The notes under the pieces: generated by a model
Database searches by the model: none
Seen by the model: the letters and a program-made list of their open reading frames with translations, nothing else
What the model was told of the DNA's origin: nothing
Position numbers and translations under genes: made by a program
Part shown: positions 39,466-49,900 of the stretch, piece after piece
Position numbering within the stretch: position 1 is the first letter of the stretch
Layout: each line of letters begins with the position of its first letter
NCBI RefSeq assembly: GCF_000372725.1
Contig: NW_005194878.1
Span: 71,389-135,388, forward strand
DNA: 64,000 nucleotides
Origin: Emiliania huxleyi CCMP1516
Lineage: Eukaryota; Haptophyta; Isochrysidales; Noelaerhabdaceae
Direction: 5' to 3'

Positions 39466-40590
39466 ATGCAAAGCACTGCCGACTTGACCGACACGTGGTG
39501 CTGCGGCGCCACGCCCTTGCTATTCTCCATTGTCAACGGCCCATCGGAAACCCTCGCAAAGCTCGACCGCGACTATCCGTCGCTGGCAAAAATGGCGGCC
39601 GACGGTGGCGCCTACGACCCGCCGCAGCTCAACCCGGCTCAGACCTTTGTCAGCTGCTGCCTCGGGCTGCCATGGCCCGATTCGTGCAATCTCGGCACGG
39701 TGAATTGGTTCTCGCACCGGTCGCCGCTATGCGCGCTGTGCCCCGCCGCCGTTTGTCTGGGCTACATGAAGTGCTGCTTTGGGTTCACCGAGCTGTCGCT
39801 GCTGGAGAGCGGAGACGAGGTCTTCATCGAGATGCTCCAGCGAGGCGTGGCACCGGAACAGTGCCCGGAGCGGCTAAAGGGCCTCTACTGGATGCAAGAC
39901 AACCTCGCCAACGAGGTGCTAGTCACGTGGCAGGATGCCTACTGGCAGCCGGCGACAGCGACGGCGCCATTTCTCGGCACCAAGGACCTCGGCCTCAACT
40001 TCACGCGGGACCCGACCTGCTTTGGAGTGTGGAACGGCCCGCCCTTCTCCCCGATCACGTGCCCGCCGGTTGGCTGCTGCCCCTGCCTCTGCCTCCCCTG
40101 CTGGGCCGTCGCCCCGTGCGGCTCCGCCCGCAGTCTGCCCGGCTGCTGCCTGCGCCGCACGCCAATGACGATGGTGTCGTCCCCGGATCAGCGGTGGATC
40201 GACATTGGGACAGGCAACTACATCTTCATCCCGACTGCGGGTGAGACGCTCGTCGCGCCGGGCGGAGAGCCGGTCGCCTTTGACGCGGCGCAGGACCTCC
40301 TTCGCGTCTCGTTCTACCCCGAGCAGGGCCTGTCGAGCATCAACTACCAGTACCGCGTGCGGAGGGTGGCGCATCTCTCAGAGAGCGGGGCGCTGGTCAA
40401 GACGGAGGCGTGGGATGATCTGGTGGCGAAGGTTCGCGCGACGAATGAGACGCCCGGCTGCCTGGGCGACCGCTGCTACTGTAACCTGCCGCTCGAGCAG
40501 CGGCTGCAAAACTCGCTCCTCTACCAAAACGACAGGCAGTTCTTCCGGCTGCCACCGAGGCCGGCGTCCATGGCGCTTGGCCGCGGCTGA
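39466..40590 (+). CDS. Cys-rich protein of unknown function
   Basis: Single-exon frame of 374 residues with about 30 Cys, many paired (CCLGLPWPDSC, GYMKCCFGF, CPPVGCCPCLCLPCW, LPGCCLRR). Trp/Tyr-rich blocks (GLYWMQDNLANEVLVTWQDAYW) and a beta-like C-terminal half (GTGNYIFIPTAGETLVAPGG) follow. There is no signal peptide at the ATG; the CLCLPCWAVAPCG stretch could be membrane-associated or palmitoylated. The opposite strand shows only mirrored frames. No family is recognised. Confidence 0.65.
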   Translation: MQSTADLTDTWCCGATPLLFSIVNGPSETLAKLDRDYPSLAKMAADGGAYDPPQLNPAQTFVSCCLGLPWPDSCNLGTVNWFSHRSPLCALCPAAVCLGYMKCCFGFTELSLLESGDEVFIEMLQRGVAPEQCPERLKGLYWMQDNLANEVLVTWQDAYWQPATATAPFLGTKDLGLNFTRDPTCFGVWNGPPFSPITCPPVGCCPCLCLPCWAVAPCGSARSLPGCCLRRTPMTMVSSPDQRWIDIGTGNYIFIPTAGETLVAPGGEPVAFDAAQDLLRVSFYPEQGLSSINYQYRVRRVAHLSESGALVKTEAWDDLVAKVRATNETPGCLGDRCYCNLPLEQRLQNSLLYQNDRQFFRLPPRPASMALGRG

Positions 40591-40858
40591 TGCGGAGGAA
40601 GTCCCCCGCCCCTCCACTGGCCCTGCCGATGCCGAATGCGGAATGGGCATCGCCTGTGTTTGCTGTGTTTGCATGTTCATGATTGATAGTCCTCTGAGTC
40701 GTCTCTTTAGCTTTCGCATGCCCTTGGAGGCTTGGAGTGCAGTCAGTAACCGACCCAGGCATTGAACTTTCCTACTATCTCTTAATTGACGGACCTGCCT
40801 GAATCAGAGACAACTTGTAACGGCTACTGAGTGCCCCGCCACACAGGGTGTCGTCAGC

Positions 40859-42837
40859 ATGCCTGCTGCGCCGAGAGACATCTCCGAGGAGGACTTTCGC
40901 GAGATCCTTGCCCACCTCGACAAGGACAGCGACGGCGTCGTCACAAAGGCGAGTATACGTCAGCCTCGCACGCGAGCGCGTCAGCCAGCCAGAATTTTCC
41001 TGGCAGCACGCGCCGTCGCTCACAAGCCCGCTGCCCCTGCTCGCGTGTCAAAGCGCCTGCTGACGCGGCGACCTCCCTGGTAGGATGAGTTCAGGATGGC
41101 CTACCTGCTGATCCGCCCAGGCGCCGGCCGCGCGCGGACGGCCCCACCGCCCCGGCGCTGGCTCTCACTCTGCGCGATGCCGCTCTGCCCGCCCTCGGTG
41201 CAGAGATGGAGGCGGCGGAGTTTGAGGGGCTTTGGGCCTCGATGGACGCGGACGGCAACGGTGAGCTGGACCTCAAGGAGCTGGCGGCCTACTACGGCTT
41301 CGACATGGGCGGATTCGGAGCTCACGGCATGAGTGATGAGCAGATTTGGGAGATGCTCAAGGTGCGCGCAGAGGGGGAGGGGGTAGAGGCCGGGGCAGTG
41401 GATTGAGGCAGACTGGGAGCGCGCCACGGCGCGCAAGCTCCGAGCTTGGGCCGCCTCCTCTACCGTCTCTCGACCACTCACCACCTTGCCGCTTCGCGCC
41501 GCGCCGTAGCTTCAAGATGCGCTGGTTGAGGCGCGGCGGGCAGACGAGGTGCAGAAGCAGCCCGCCGAAGCGCCGGCCGCGCCGGCGCCAGCAAGGCGCA
41601 CGTCTCGCGGGCTCGACGGCGTGAGGCGGCGCGCTCCGCCTCTAGCCGAGAATAGCCACGCGGTAGCCGAGCTGTGCCACCTCGACAGCGTGAGCGGGCG
41701 CATCGATGAGCCGTATAGGCCAGTCACGATTCTGAGCGAGTCGGAGCGCAAGGCTGCCGGCGTGACGGCCTACAAGATGCCGGCGTCGGTCGGCCGGGAG
41801 GGTCTCGATGCGCATGTGCGGCTGCTGGTTGCGAGCGAGCTCGGCGACGCGAGGGCCATCGACGAGCTCATCAGCCAGAATCTGAGCGTCCGGATTGAGG
41901 ATGAAAAGGAAGCCGCCCAAGCCCTAGCTCTCCCCCAATCTCTGCTCGCCGAGAGCAGCCTAGCAAGGTCGCGCACCACATGCACCCTCACACACACGCC
42001 TCCGGCCGCGCCACACTCTCAGGGCGAGATGCCGCTGCACAAGCTCGCGCGCGGCGGCAAGGAGAAGCTGCTCCGGGCGGTGCTCGTGCAAAGCGACTCC
42101 AAGCTCGTCGACTTGAACTGGCAAGACAAACAGGCGGCCACAAGCAGCTAGCCACGGCTCACACGCCACCCAGTAGCTGCCATGAATCCCGGCTCCTTTG
42201 CTACTCAGCGGCGCCCACGGCATTGAGCTCGTGTTGCATGCGCCGCCTTGCAGGGCAAGACTCCGCTGATGCTCGCGGCCGAGTTCAACCACCCCGACCT
42301 CGTGAAGCTCCTCATCGAGTACGGTTCCGACGCCTTCGTCGAGAACGTAGCCATGACTAGATGCCTTCACCCTAGTGCTGCTGGAGCGCGCGGTTGGTGG
42401 CCGTCACGAGGCGAAATGCTGCCCAAGCTCCGCCCTCCGCAGGCGGCTGGTGGCACGGCGCTGCACTGCGCTGTGGCCCACAAGGCCGAGGACGCCATTA
42501 CGGTGATGCGCCACCACCACCTCTCTGCCCTTCCCCCATGCAGCGACACCTTACTCTCCACGGCCCCGCGGCCGACCCCCGCCCGCAGACGCTGCTGGAG
42601 TGCGTCCGCGCGTCCGAGCGCAAGCGGCTGATTGATCACACCGACAAGTGCGGCCGCTCCGTGCTGCACTTGGCGGCCTTCAGCGAGAATGAAAACATGA
42701 CGCAGACGCTCATCGAGCACGGCGCCTCGTCGGCATCGGACGCCTATGGCAACAAGCCGTCGGTGCTGGCGGCGAAGACGGGTCGGCGAAACTCCAAGGA
42801 CCTGCTCGAGGCGCTGGAGAAGAAGATTGCGGCATGA
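40859..42837 (+). CDS. EF-hand plus ankyrin-repeat protein
   Basis: Eight exons join cleanly: 40859-40948, 41084-41120, 41204-41361, 41510-41911, 42023-42133, 42254-42346, 42443-42502 and 42589-42837, giving 399 residues. Donors are GC at 40949, 41121, 41912 and 42134 and GT at 41362, 42347 and 42503; all acceptors are AG. The first EF-hand (LDKDSDGVVTK/DEF) is split by the first intron; the second is MDADGNGELDLKE. A linker precedes ankyrin repeats GEMPLHKLARGGKEKLLRAV, GKTPLMLAAEFNHPDLVKLL, GTALHCAVAHKAEDA and GRSVLHLAAFSENENMTQTL. Ca2+ binding by the EF pair presumably controls a protein-binding ankyrin surface. Cytosolic by lack of signals. Each ankyrin unit is close to one exon. Confidence 0.85.
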
Positions 42838-43006
42838 GGCGTGGGATGACGGCGCGTATGGCATGAGGGGCATGAGGCGTGGGATGAGGGGGCGGGCGCC
42901 GCATCACTGAGAGGATGGCATCTCGGTGCTGGGGGGTGATGGGCGGGGGGGCGCATCGTGTATAAGTATAAATAAATAAATAAAAACGGACACCTCTCTA
43001 TCTAGA

Positions 43007-43473
43007 TACTGTGAGATGGGTAAAAAGGAACAGGTCCCCGCCCTTGCGATCTTTGTGCAGGGTTCTTTGTGGGTGTGGTCGGCGACTAGCCGGGGTCGTC
43101 CTCCCAATGGGGGACTAGCACTAGCCGTCTTCCACATTGTCCCTCGGGTCCCTGCTGCTCCTAATCTCTTCGTACATCCTCCTGCTGATCGTGTATGCGT
43201 GCGTGAGGCACGTTGTGAGCAACCAAACCATGGACCAAAAATCGGACCCCTATCCACGCCAAGAGCTGGGGCATCAACTCGCTACAGGTAGGTAGGTAGG
43301 TAGTAAGGTGAAGAACAGCCAGGCTCGGACTGGACACCAACGCGGTATGGGTGGACGCTGGACAGATGATGACGACACGCACGAGCGACACACAGACACA
43401 AACAAGCTCACAAGACACACAGCCAGCTGGCTGCCACACACCCTGAGTCGGCGTACACATAACTCAGGGCCAC
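43007..43473. repeat. Dispersed repeat, copy A
   Basis: TACTGTGAGATGGGTAAAAA (43007) and a 169-bp block at 43305-43473 (AAGGTGAAGAACAGCC... to CTCAGGGCCAC) are nearly identical to 54362 onward and 54462-54630. Copy A has about 200 bp of extra sequence between the two parts. Frames inside are conserved in both copies on both strands simply because the DNA is. Upstream, 42838-43000 is a GGCATGAGGCGTGGGATGA minisatellite and (TAAA)n. Confidence 0.8.
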
Positions 43474-43655
43474 ATCCTCCCTGTCGCCCCCCCCAGCACT
43501 CCACGGTGCCAAGGGCACAAACAAGGGCACAACTCAAACAACAGACGACAGTAAGCTACACCTATGGTAAAAAAGAAATTCCAGCGTGACACGCCATCGC
43601 ACATGTGGGGAGACTCATCCGAACCTGCTCTGCGAATCGGGAAGTGCGACGCCGC

Positions 43656-43800
43656 CAGAGGTGTGTCCTCGCCCTGTCCGCTGCCCCGCTGCGACAGCCT
43701 CCTCCTCCCAACAAGTTTCCGCTCTCCGTCCAGAGGTGTGTCCTCGCCATGTCCGCTGCCCCGCTGCAACAGCCTCCTCCTCCCAACAAGCCCCGCTCTC
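43656..43800. repeat. 75-bp direct duplication upstream of the metalloprotease
   Basis: CAGAGGTGTGTCCTCGCC units begin at 43656 and 43731 and differ at a few bases. They lie in the open frame before the chosen ATG (43859), so they are leader or N-terminal extension. Confidence 0.8.
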
Positions 43801-43858
43801 CGTCGCTAAGCGCCCAGCGCCCGGATTGACGACAAGCATCCCTGCCGAGCAGGCATTC

Positions 43859-45608
43859 ATGCACGCCAAACTTATCGCCAGTGTGCTGGCAGCGGCGCCT
43901 CGTGTGCGCGGCTGGGTGCTCCACAGCCCGTGCAGCAACGGGTACGCGGCTCAAGCCTCGTGCGAGGAGAGCTGGCCCAGGGTCGACCTGTACAATGTCG
44001 CGAAGCTTTGGTCGCTGCCGTCGGGCGGAGCACCATTATCAGATGGACTCGCAGCGGGCATCACCTACGCATTGCACCCTCAATTCTGCCACCAGATGCT
44101 GCCCCAGCACCGCGAGATGGGCTACAGTCTCTCCTCTCGCTTTGTCAGCTGCGACGACATCCGAGAGGCGCACGCCACCAGGTAGTAGGGAGCCTACCGT
44201 CGCGACAGCCCCACCACAGCCCGAAGTAGCATTTTTATCGCAAGACCATCGCGAGGATAACCAGGAGGGTATGTCCAGGCGGTGGCGACAGCTCTCGACA
44301 CGTGGGCTATCAACCACAAGCGCATTCACTTCGAGGACGTCTCCGAGGCGTGCTGGCAGGAGTGGGAAGGGCGCCAGGGCGCCGCGTGTGGCAACGCCGA
44401 GCTCTTCTTGACCACCGACATCCGCATGCACGAGGGCATGCAGCTGAGGTACCCCGAGGAGAGGTACGCCGCGATCAGCGAGTATGAAGCCGACCACGTG
44501 CCGACGGTGCTCACGTCGGGGACGACGCTGCAGCAGCGGAACGGTATTAGGCGGTCGGAGGTGGTGCTCAACTCACAGCTGTGCTGGTACCTGGACGCCG
44601 CCTTCTGCCACCGTTTCCACGCGAGCGACGGCGGGGGCGAGTGGTACGCGGTGGTCTTCGTGTGCAGCCTGAGCTTCGTCCTCGGCTGCCTGTGCTGCCT
44701 CTGCCTGCTCCGGCCTGTCTGCACGGCCACGGCGGCGTGCCACGACGAGCCCCTCGCACGGCCGCCAGTGGTCTCGGCGCGCTGCGACGCGGCCGTCCGC
44801 AACTTTGCACGCCTGCCACTCCCGAGCCTTCTCGTCGCCAACTACTGCCTCGCCGCGGCGCCCGTCTTTTACGTCTTTGTCTTTCTGCCTTGCTGGGACT
44901 GCTATGATTTCACGGCCACAGTCGCGCACGAGGCGGGCCACATCCTCGGCTTTGACCATCCCGACGAGTTCCCGCGCCTCAACTTGCGCGCCAAGGCGGG
45001 CGTGCATCTCGGCGCACCCGAGACATGCCGCAGGCCTCTGACACCCGCAAACATCGAGCTCGAAGAAATTCGCGGCGGCGCTACCGGCTCTCTCATGCTC
45101 TCCATGACGCAGCACAGAGCGCGCACATGCCTGAGCAAGGACGACCTCCAAGGCCTCAACTTTCTGTACCCGTCGTGCGACGACCCGCTCGGCCGCGGAA
45201 ACGCGCTGCAGGCGCCGCGCCGGATACCCTGAGCCCCTCTCCTTTCCATTCCCGTGACCCCTTCCCGCCTCCCATCGTCCCATGGTGTGTGGTCAGGAGC
45301 CCCTCTGCCCGCCCGGCCGACCCGCGTCTGGCTACCTCCGCTTCTTCGTCTCCACCGGCCTGCCCTTTGTCTCCCTCCTCCTCACCCTCTCCGCCTTGCA
45401 GTGCTGCGTCGTCGCCTACGTGCGGCGGCGCTCGAGAAACGCGGTCCGCCGAGAGCGGCATGGACTGTGGAGCGAGGTAGCGGCTCTGCGCTCGTACCTC
45501 AGCTCCATCCCCTTGGGCATCTCCCTGCGCCAGCGCCGCACCCCGCATGCCCACGGGGGGAGGGTCCGCGCAGACGCCGTGCTGCCGAGCACCAGCCCGG
45601 GTCGGTGA
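43859..45608 (+). CDS. Membrane-associated metzincin-type metalloprotease
   Basis: Exons 43859-44167, 44279-45211 and 45297-45608 join through two GC-AG introns (GAG|GC and CAG|GC, both phase 0), giving 517 residues; the frame is open from 43586. IRE/AVATALDTWAINHKRIHF matches the start of matrixin-like catalytic domains. NSQLCWYLDAAFC precedes the zinc site VAHEAGHILGFDHPDE (HExxHxxGxxH), and SLMLSM fits the Met-turn. Between them sits an unusual ~85-residue insert with two hydrophobic spans (EWYAVVFVCSLSFVLGCLC and NYCLAAAPVFYVFVFLPC). Exon 3 adds another transmembrane helix (VSTGLPFVSLLLTLSALQCC) and an Arg-rich tail. A zinc peptidase anchored to a membrane is likely; the insert could also be an unspliced in-frame intron. 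The 3' end may continue into 45663-46050. Confidence 0.78.
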
Positions 45609-46138
45609 GCCCCCCCCCAACCCCACCCACCCACCCCGTGGCATCCGCCCCTCTCTCCGTGCGTGCACGCGCCGCAGCCTCCAGCGCCGGCCCACGCTCT
45701 GAGCCCCTCCCCACGCCGCGGACGCAGCTCTCGAAACAACTCAGGGGCAGGGGCTCGGCGGACGGAGCGGCGGGTGGGGAGGAGTCCTGCACTGCGTCAG
45801 CTGGAGCGGTGGGCCCGTGCACGGCAGACCGTCGGACCTCCGCGGGCTCGAGCTTCATCTCCTGGTCCCAGATTGTCCTTCTGGGCGCAGCGCCCCGACC
45901 AGACGGCGGTGACCGTTGTGCGGTCGCACACCATGCCCGGCACGCCGTCCAAGGGGCCCTTCTCCCCCATCGGCGATGACTCGCCGCCTGACTCGCCACG
46001 CCCGCGGGCTCGGCAGCCGCGGTGTCCGACGCCCCCCCCCCCCCCTAGTGTGAGCTGTGTCTGGGCATGCCTTGAGGGCCGTACAACCAGCCAGTGAGAG
46101 CTGAGAGCGCATGCAGCTTTCTTTTCACTCAAAAACCT
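45609..46138 (+). other. Possible extra 3' exon of the metalloprotease gene
   Basis: A plus frame near 45700-46040 has coding-like composition (RRGRSSRNNSGAG, ERWARARQTVG, HTMPGTPSKGPFSPIGDD) and would suit a disordered cytosolic tail, but I could not fix a splice junction. A C12 run follows. Confidence 0.3.
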
Positions 46139-46236
46139 TCTGTACATTCTTCTGTACATTCCTTCTGTACACCTTCTGTACACACCTTCTGTACACCTTC
46201 TGTACACCTTCTGTACACCTTCTGCACATTCTGTAC
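46139..46236. repeat. CTTCTGTACA(C) minisatellite
   Basis: About nine copies of an 11-bp CTTCTGTACAC-like unit. Confidence 0.9.
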
Positions 46237-46473
46237 ATGTCTGGACGCTCCACAAACCCTATTATTGGACGGAGGGTGGACGCGTCAGGGGCGAGGCCGA
46301 GGGGGGACAACGGCATGCATTGCTCCTCTTCCCTCTCGCGCCACGCGTCCAAGTCGGAAGTCACTTGCCAAGTGGCTGCTAAGTCCCGCCCGACCGTCCG
46401 ATGGAAGTGGAGGGGGGCGAGGGGGATGGGGGAGGGGGGGGGGCTCTAGGGAGGAGAAATGCCGGGCGCGTCT

Positions 46474-46900
46474 TCACTCGCCGCAGCCAAACGCGAGACA
46501 CTCATCGAGCGAGTCGCCGAAGCGATAGTACCTAGCGAGACAAACGAGCGAGGGTGACTTGAGTGTTTGGCCGCGTGCCACACTTAGCCCACCGGGGAGC
46601 CGCGCACGGATTATCGTACTGCTTGTTCGGGCGGAGGCACGGCGTGCCGTCTTCCGAGGGGGAGCAGCAGAGCCAGTAGCCGTACCCACCCGTCATCTCC
46701 ACGCAGCCGCTCTTGCCGACGCACACGTTGCGCTCGCTTGGGCCGGGCGGGTTCAGGTTGGGGGGCGCGTCGGTGCACTCCCCATCCTCGCAGGGCGAGA
46801 AGGGGAGCCCAGCTGCACGTGCGATCACGTGGCCATAGCGCGTTGCACCGCGCATGGGTACACTGGTTTCCGTGCCCAGCGGTGAGATCGAGAGACGCAC
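46474..46900 (-). CDS. Cys-rich, probably secreted protein, 3' part
   Basis: Exon 46593 to about 46820 on the minus strand reads FSPCEDGECTDAPPNLNPPG, NVCVGKSGCVEMTGGYGYW and LCCSPSEDGTPCLRPNKQ. It joins by a 61-bp GT-AG intron (46532-46592) to YYRFGDSLDECLAFGCGE and a stop at 46474-46476. Regular Cys spacing suggests an extracellular disulfide domain. The start is uncertain; an acceptor just before the Cys block suggests more exons upstream, near or inside the mobile element edge. Confidence 0.45.
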
Positions 46901-49900
46901 AGTCGGTCGGTCGACGTGTACTAATGTTTCTCAAACATGCCATTATAGAACACTGTACGAGACCTGTAACCGTACTTAGAGACTGAACACAAAAGGGCTG
47001 TAGTGTACCGCACCAAACTCGACAAGTGCAAAGGGAGGGTCCTGGGCTCGTGACGCTGCTGCGCCCGCCCCATCCACCACCTTGCGCTGCCAGGCGGCAA
47101 GCATGGCAAGGACCTCGTCAAAAGTCATCTGAGCACAGAGCCCGTAGTTGTCCCTCCGGAGCCTCGCACTGGGACCGAACAGGTCCTGCCGAGCGCGGTA
47201 GACCCACACGGGCTCGAGCACGGTGCCCTGCACTAAGTCGCGTTCGATCACGATGATCGGCCTGTCGATAAGGTCCGCCAGCCCCCACAGAAACAAAGCG
47301 AATGCGCGACCAGATGAGGCCCAGTAGCCAGGTGTGCGAAACCTGTTGAGCGCCTCCCGCGCCAAAGAGGTGCTCGCAAAGAGGTGCTCGCGTATCTGCG
47401 TGAGCGAGATGCCTAGCTCCGCGTCCCGCTCACGCACGCCGTCCGTCTCCGTGATCGAAAGGACTCGATCGACGACCGCGTTGCGCTCCCTCGCAATCCG
47501 AGCGCAGGCTGGGGTGAGTGCCGCCGCCTCCGCCGAGATTCGATCGATCGAGCGCATCACAGATCGCTGAGCGCAGTTGCCGTCTCCGTTGGCCTGGCCA
47601 CGTCGCCAACCGAGTCGCTCGAGCCGCGCGTATGCCTGCACCTGGGGCACATGCGAAAGACGCGACTCGACAATGGGCCGTATCCCGCTCCTGGGGATGA
47701 CGTCACAGTGCTCGGCCCCATCGAAAGCGATGGGAGCACCGGCGGAACCGGTGGCAGTCGAGCAGGCGCGAGCAGAGGAAGCAGAGGAAGCACCGGCGGT
47801 GGCAGTCGAGCAGGCGTGGGAAGAGGAAGGTCCGGCTGCGTGCAGCGACTGCAAAGACGGCATAGAGCTGGACGGAGGAGGACGCGTCGAGGGAGGCGGC
47901 ATACCCGACGGCGGCTTTGACGGAGGCATGGAGGGAGGCGGCATGGAGGGAGGCGGCGGCATGGAGGGAGGCGGCGGCATCGCGGGACGCGATGAGGCGG
48001 GCGGGTTCGGCGGAGTCGGTGTCGCACGAGGCGCCGCATCAACCTCCATGCCATCCTCCGCATCGCTGCTCCCCCCCTCTGCGGGCGGCAGGCGGTCAAT
48101 GCCGATGGGCATGCCTTCCGGGTACAACTCCTCTTCGCAGTCGGGGCAGAGAGCCGTCGTGGGCTGTGGGAGCCTGCCGCCGACATGCGGCAAGCCGCAA
48201 CAGCCCACGACATTGTGAAGGCACGTGAGCTCGAGTCGCTGCCTCTTCCCTTTGCGACGACTTGCCCCGCCAGGCTGCTCCGCCTTCGGATCGGGCTGCG
48301 GTAGCCCGCGCGGCTCGCGGCCGGCTGCCAGATCAGCGGCGTGCTCGGCTCGGCGCCCGGCCGTCCACTTTGGCGCCCCCGGCTGCCTCTGACGGCGCTG
48401 TCGCTGCGACAATGGAAGGGAGTACGGCTCCGGCAGCAGACGTAGCGGCACAACATACCCGCAGAGCGGGAGCGCTGACGCAGAGATCTCGGCGCGTGGG
48501 AGGGTCTCGGAGAAGCCCTGCAGAGTGGAGGTTGCAAAAGTGGCTGGGAACCGCGGCTCGATCCCCTTCCTCCCCGAGTACGGCACTGGATGCAGGGGCG
48601 ACGATCCGGAATGCAGTGTGGCGGCTGCAGCAGCTGAGAGAGACGCGCGGCCGACAGCGTCCGCTTCTGCCGTGCGTGGCAGCAGCTCTTGCAACTGCAA
48701 GCGCAATGCTGGTCGGTCGCCGATCGGCTTGTGGCCGAGAAGAGCCGCGAGGTGCTCGCGCAACGGTCCCACCAGCATTTTCATGACCCCTCCGGCCGCA
48801 GCGGCAGCCGCCTCAGCGGCTGCAAGGGCCGCCGGATGAAGGTCGGGCAGAGCCGCGCCACCCGACCCGCCTGCCTTCTCGCCGCTCTCACCGCCATCTG
48901 CTGCCTGCGACGGCGAGCCATCGGACGAACTCGCCGACGACTCCGCTGCGGGCGGCTTCTGCTCGGCGGCGGCGCCCCCGGCGATGGGGTACACCGCAAT
49001 CGCCTTGCGCGCGCCCAACGCGTACGACATGAGCGGCGGCGCTGTGGCTGCAAGCTCGGCCGTGGCAGCCGCCGCAGGCGCAGCACCAGCGCCAGTCGCT
49101 ATCCCAAGCGCCGTTGCCGACGCTTGGATGGCAAACACGCCGCGGCAAGCAGCGCAGGACACGGACGAGAGGCCGGCCGGCATCCGGACCTGCAGCATCT
49201 CTGTGCACCGCGGGCACGCCGCCTGCACCCACTTTTGTGGTGGAGGCGGCTTTGCGACAGCAGCCGCATAGGCCTCCCAGCCCGAGGCCTGCCAAAAGGC
49301 AGTCTGCTTTGCCCACACCGGCCGCTTGTACCAGCAGCGCGCCGAGTCGCTTGCCAGCTGCCCCGACTTGCCGAGCACCCACTTGTGGCCGAGGACGGCG
49401 CGCCCGACGTTCTCGTTCCATTGCAAGACACTGCACCAGACGCCGAGCGCGTAGAAGCGTGAGAAGTACGACGCCTTGGGCACGTAGATCCGCAGCAGAT
49501 GCATGTACGACTCGTTCATGTACGTCATCCGTGCATCTGTGAGCGCCGTCAGCTTCGTCTCCCACTGGTCGTCGTGGAGCAGCGAGTCGAGGACGGTGAA
49601 GAGGTTGGAGCGCGGGTCGACATAGCCCTTGCCGGGGATCGCCCACGGCTCCTTGCGGTTGGGCTTGACCACAGGGTGGCCGAGCAGTTCGAGAATCTTA
49701 TACTCCGCCGTGCTCGAGTCGCGCGCCATGCCGGTCATCAGGGCGATGCACGCCGTGCGCCACAGGTCAACGAAGAGCTCGCCCCTCTCCTCATCGGTGT
49801 ACTCGGCGCCGGTGTTGGGGTTGATGGCGAAGCGCAGCGTTGCTGTGTGCTCCGACACGAATCGCAGCATGTTCCGGAACTCGCGGCGCCATGCCGTCGC

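Noticed and set aside
47577-49462. Long plus-strand frames (up to 257 codons)
   Set aside because: They are antisense to the transposase-OTU exon, Arg/Gly-rich and without domains.
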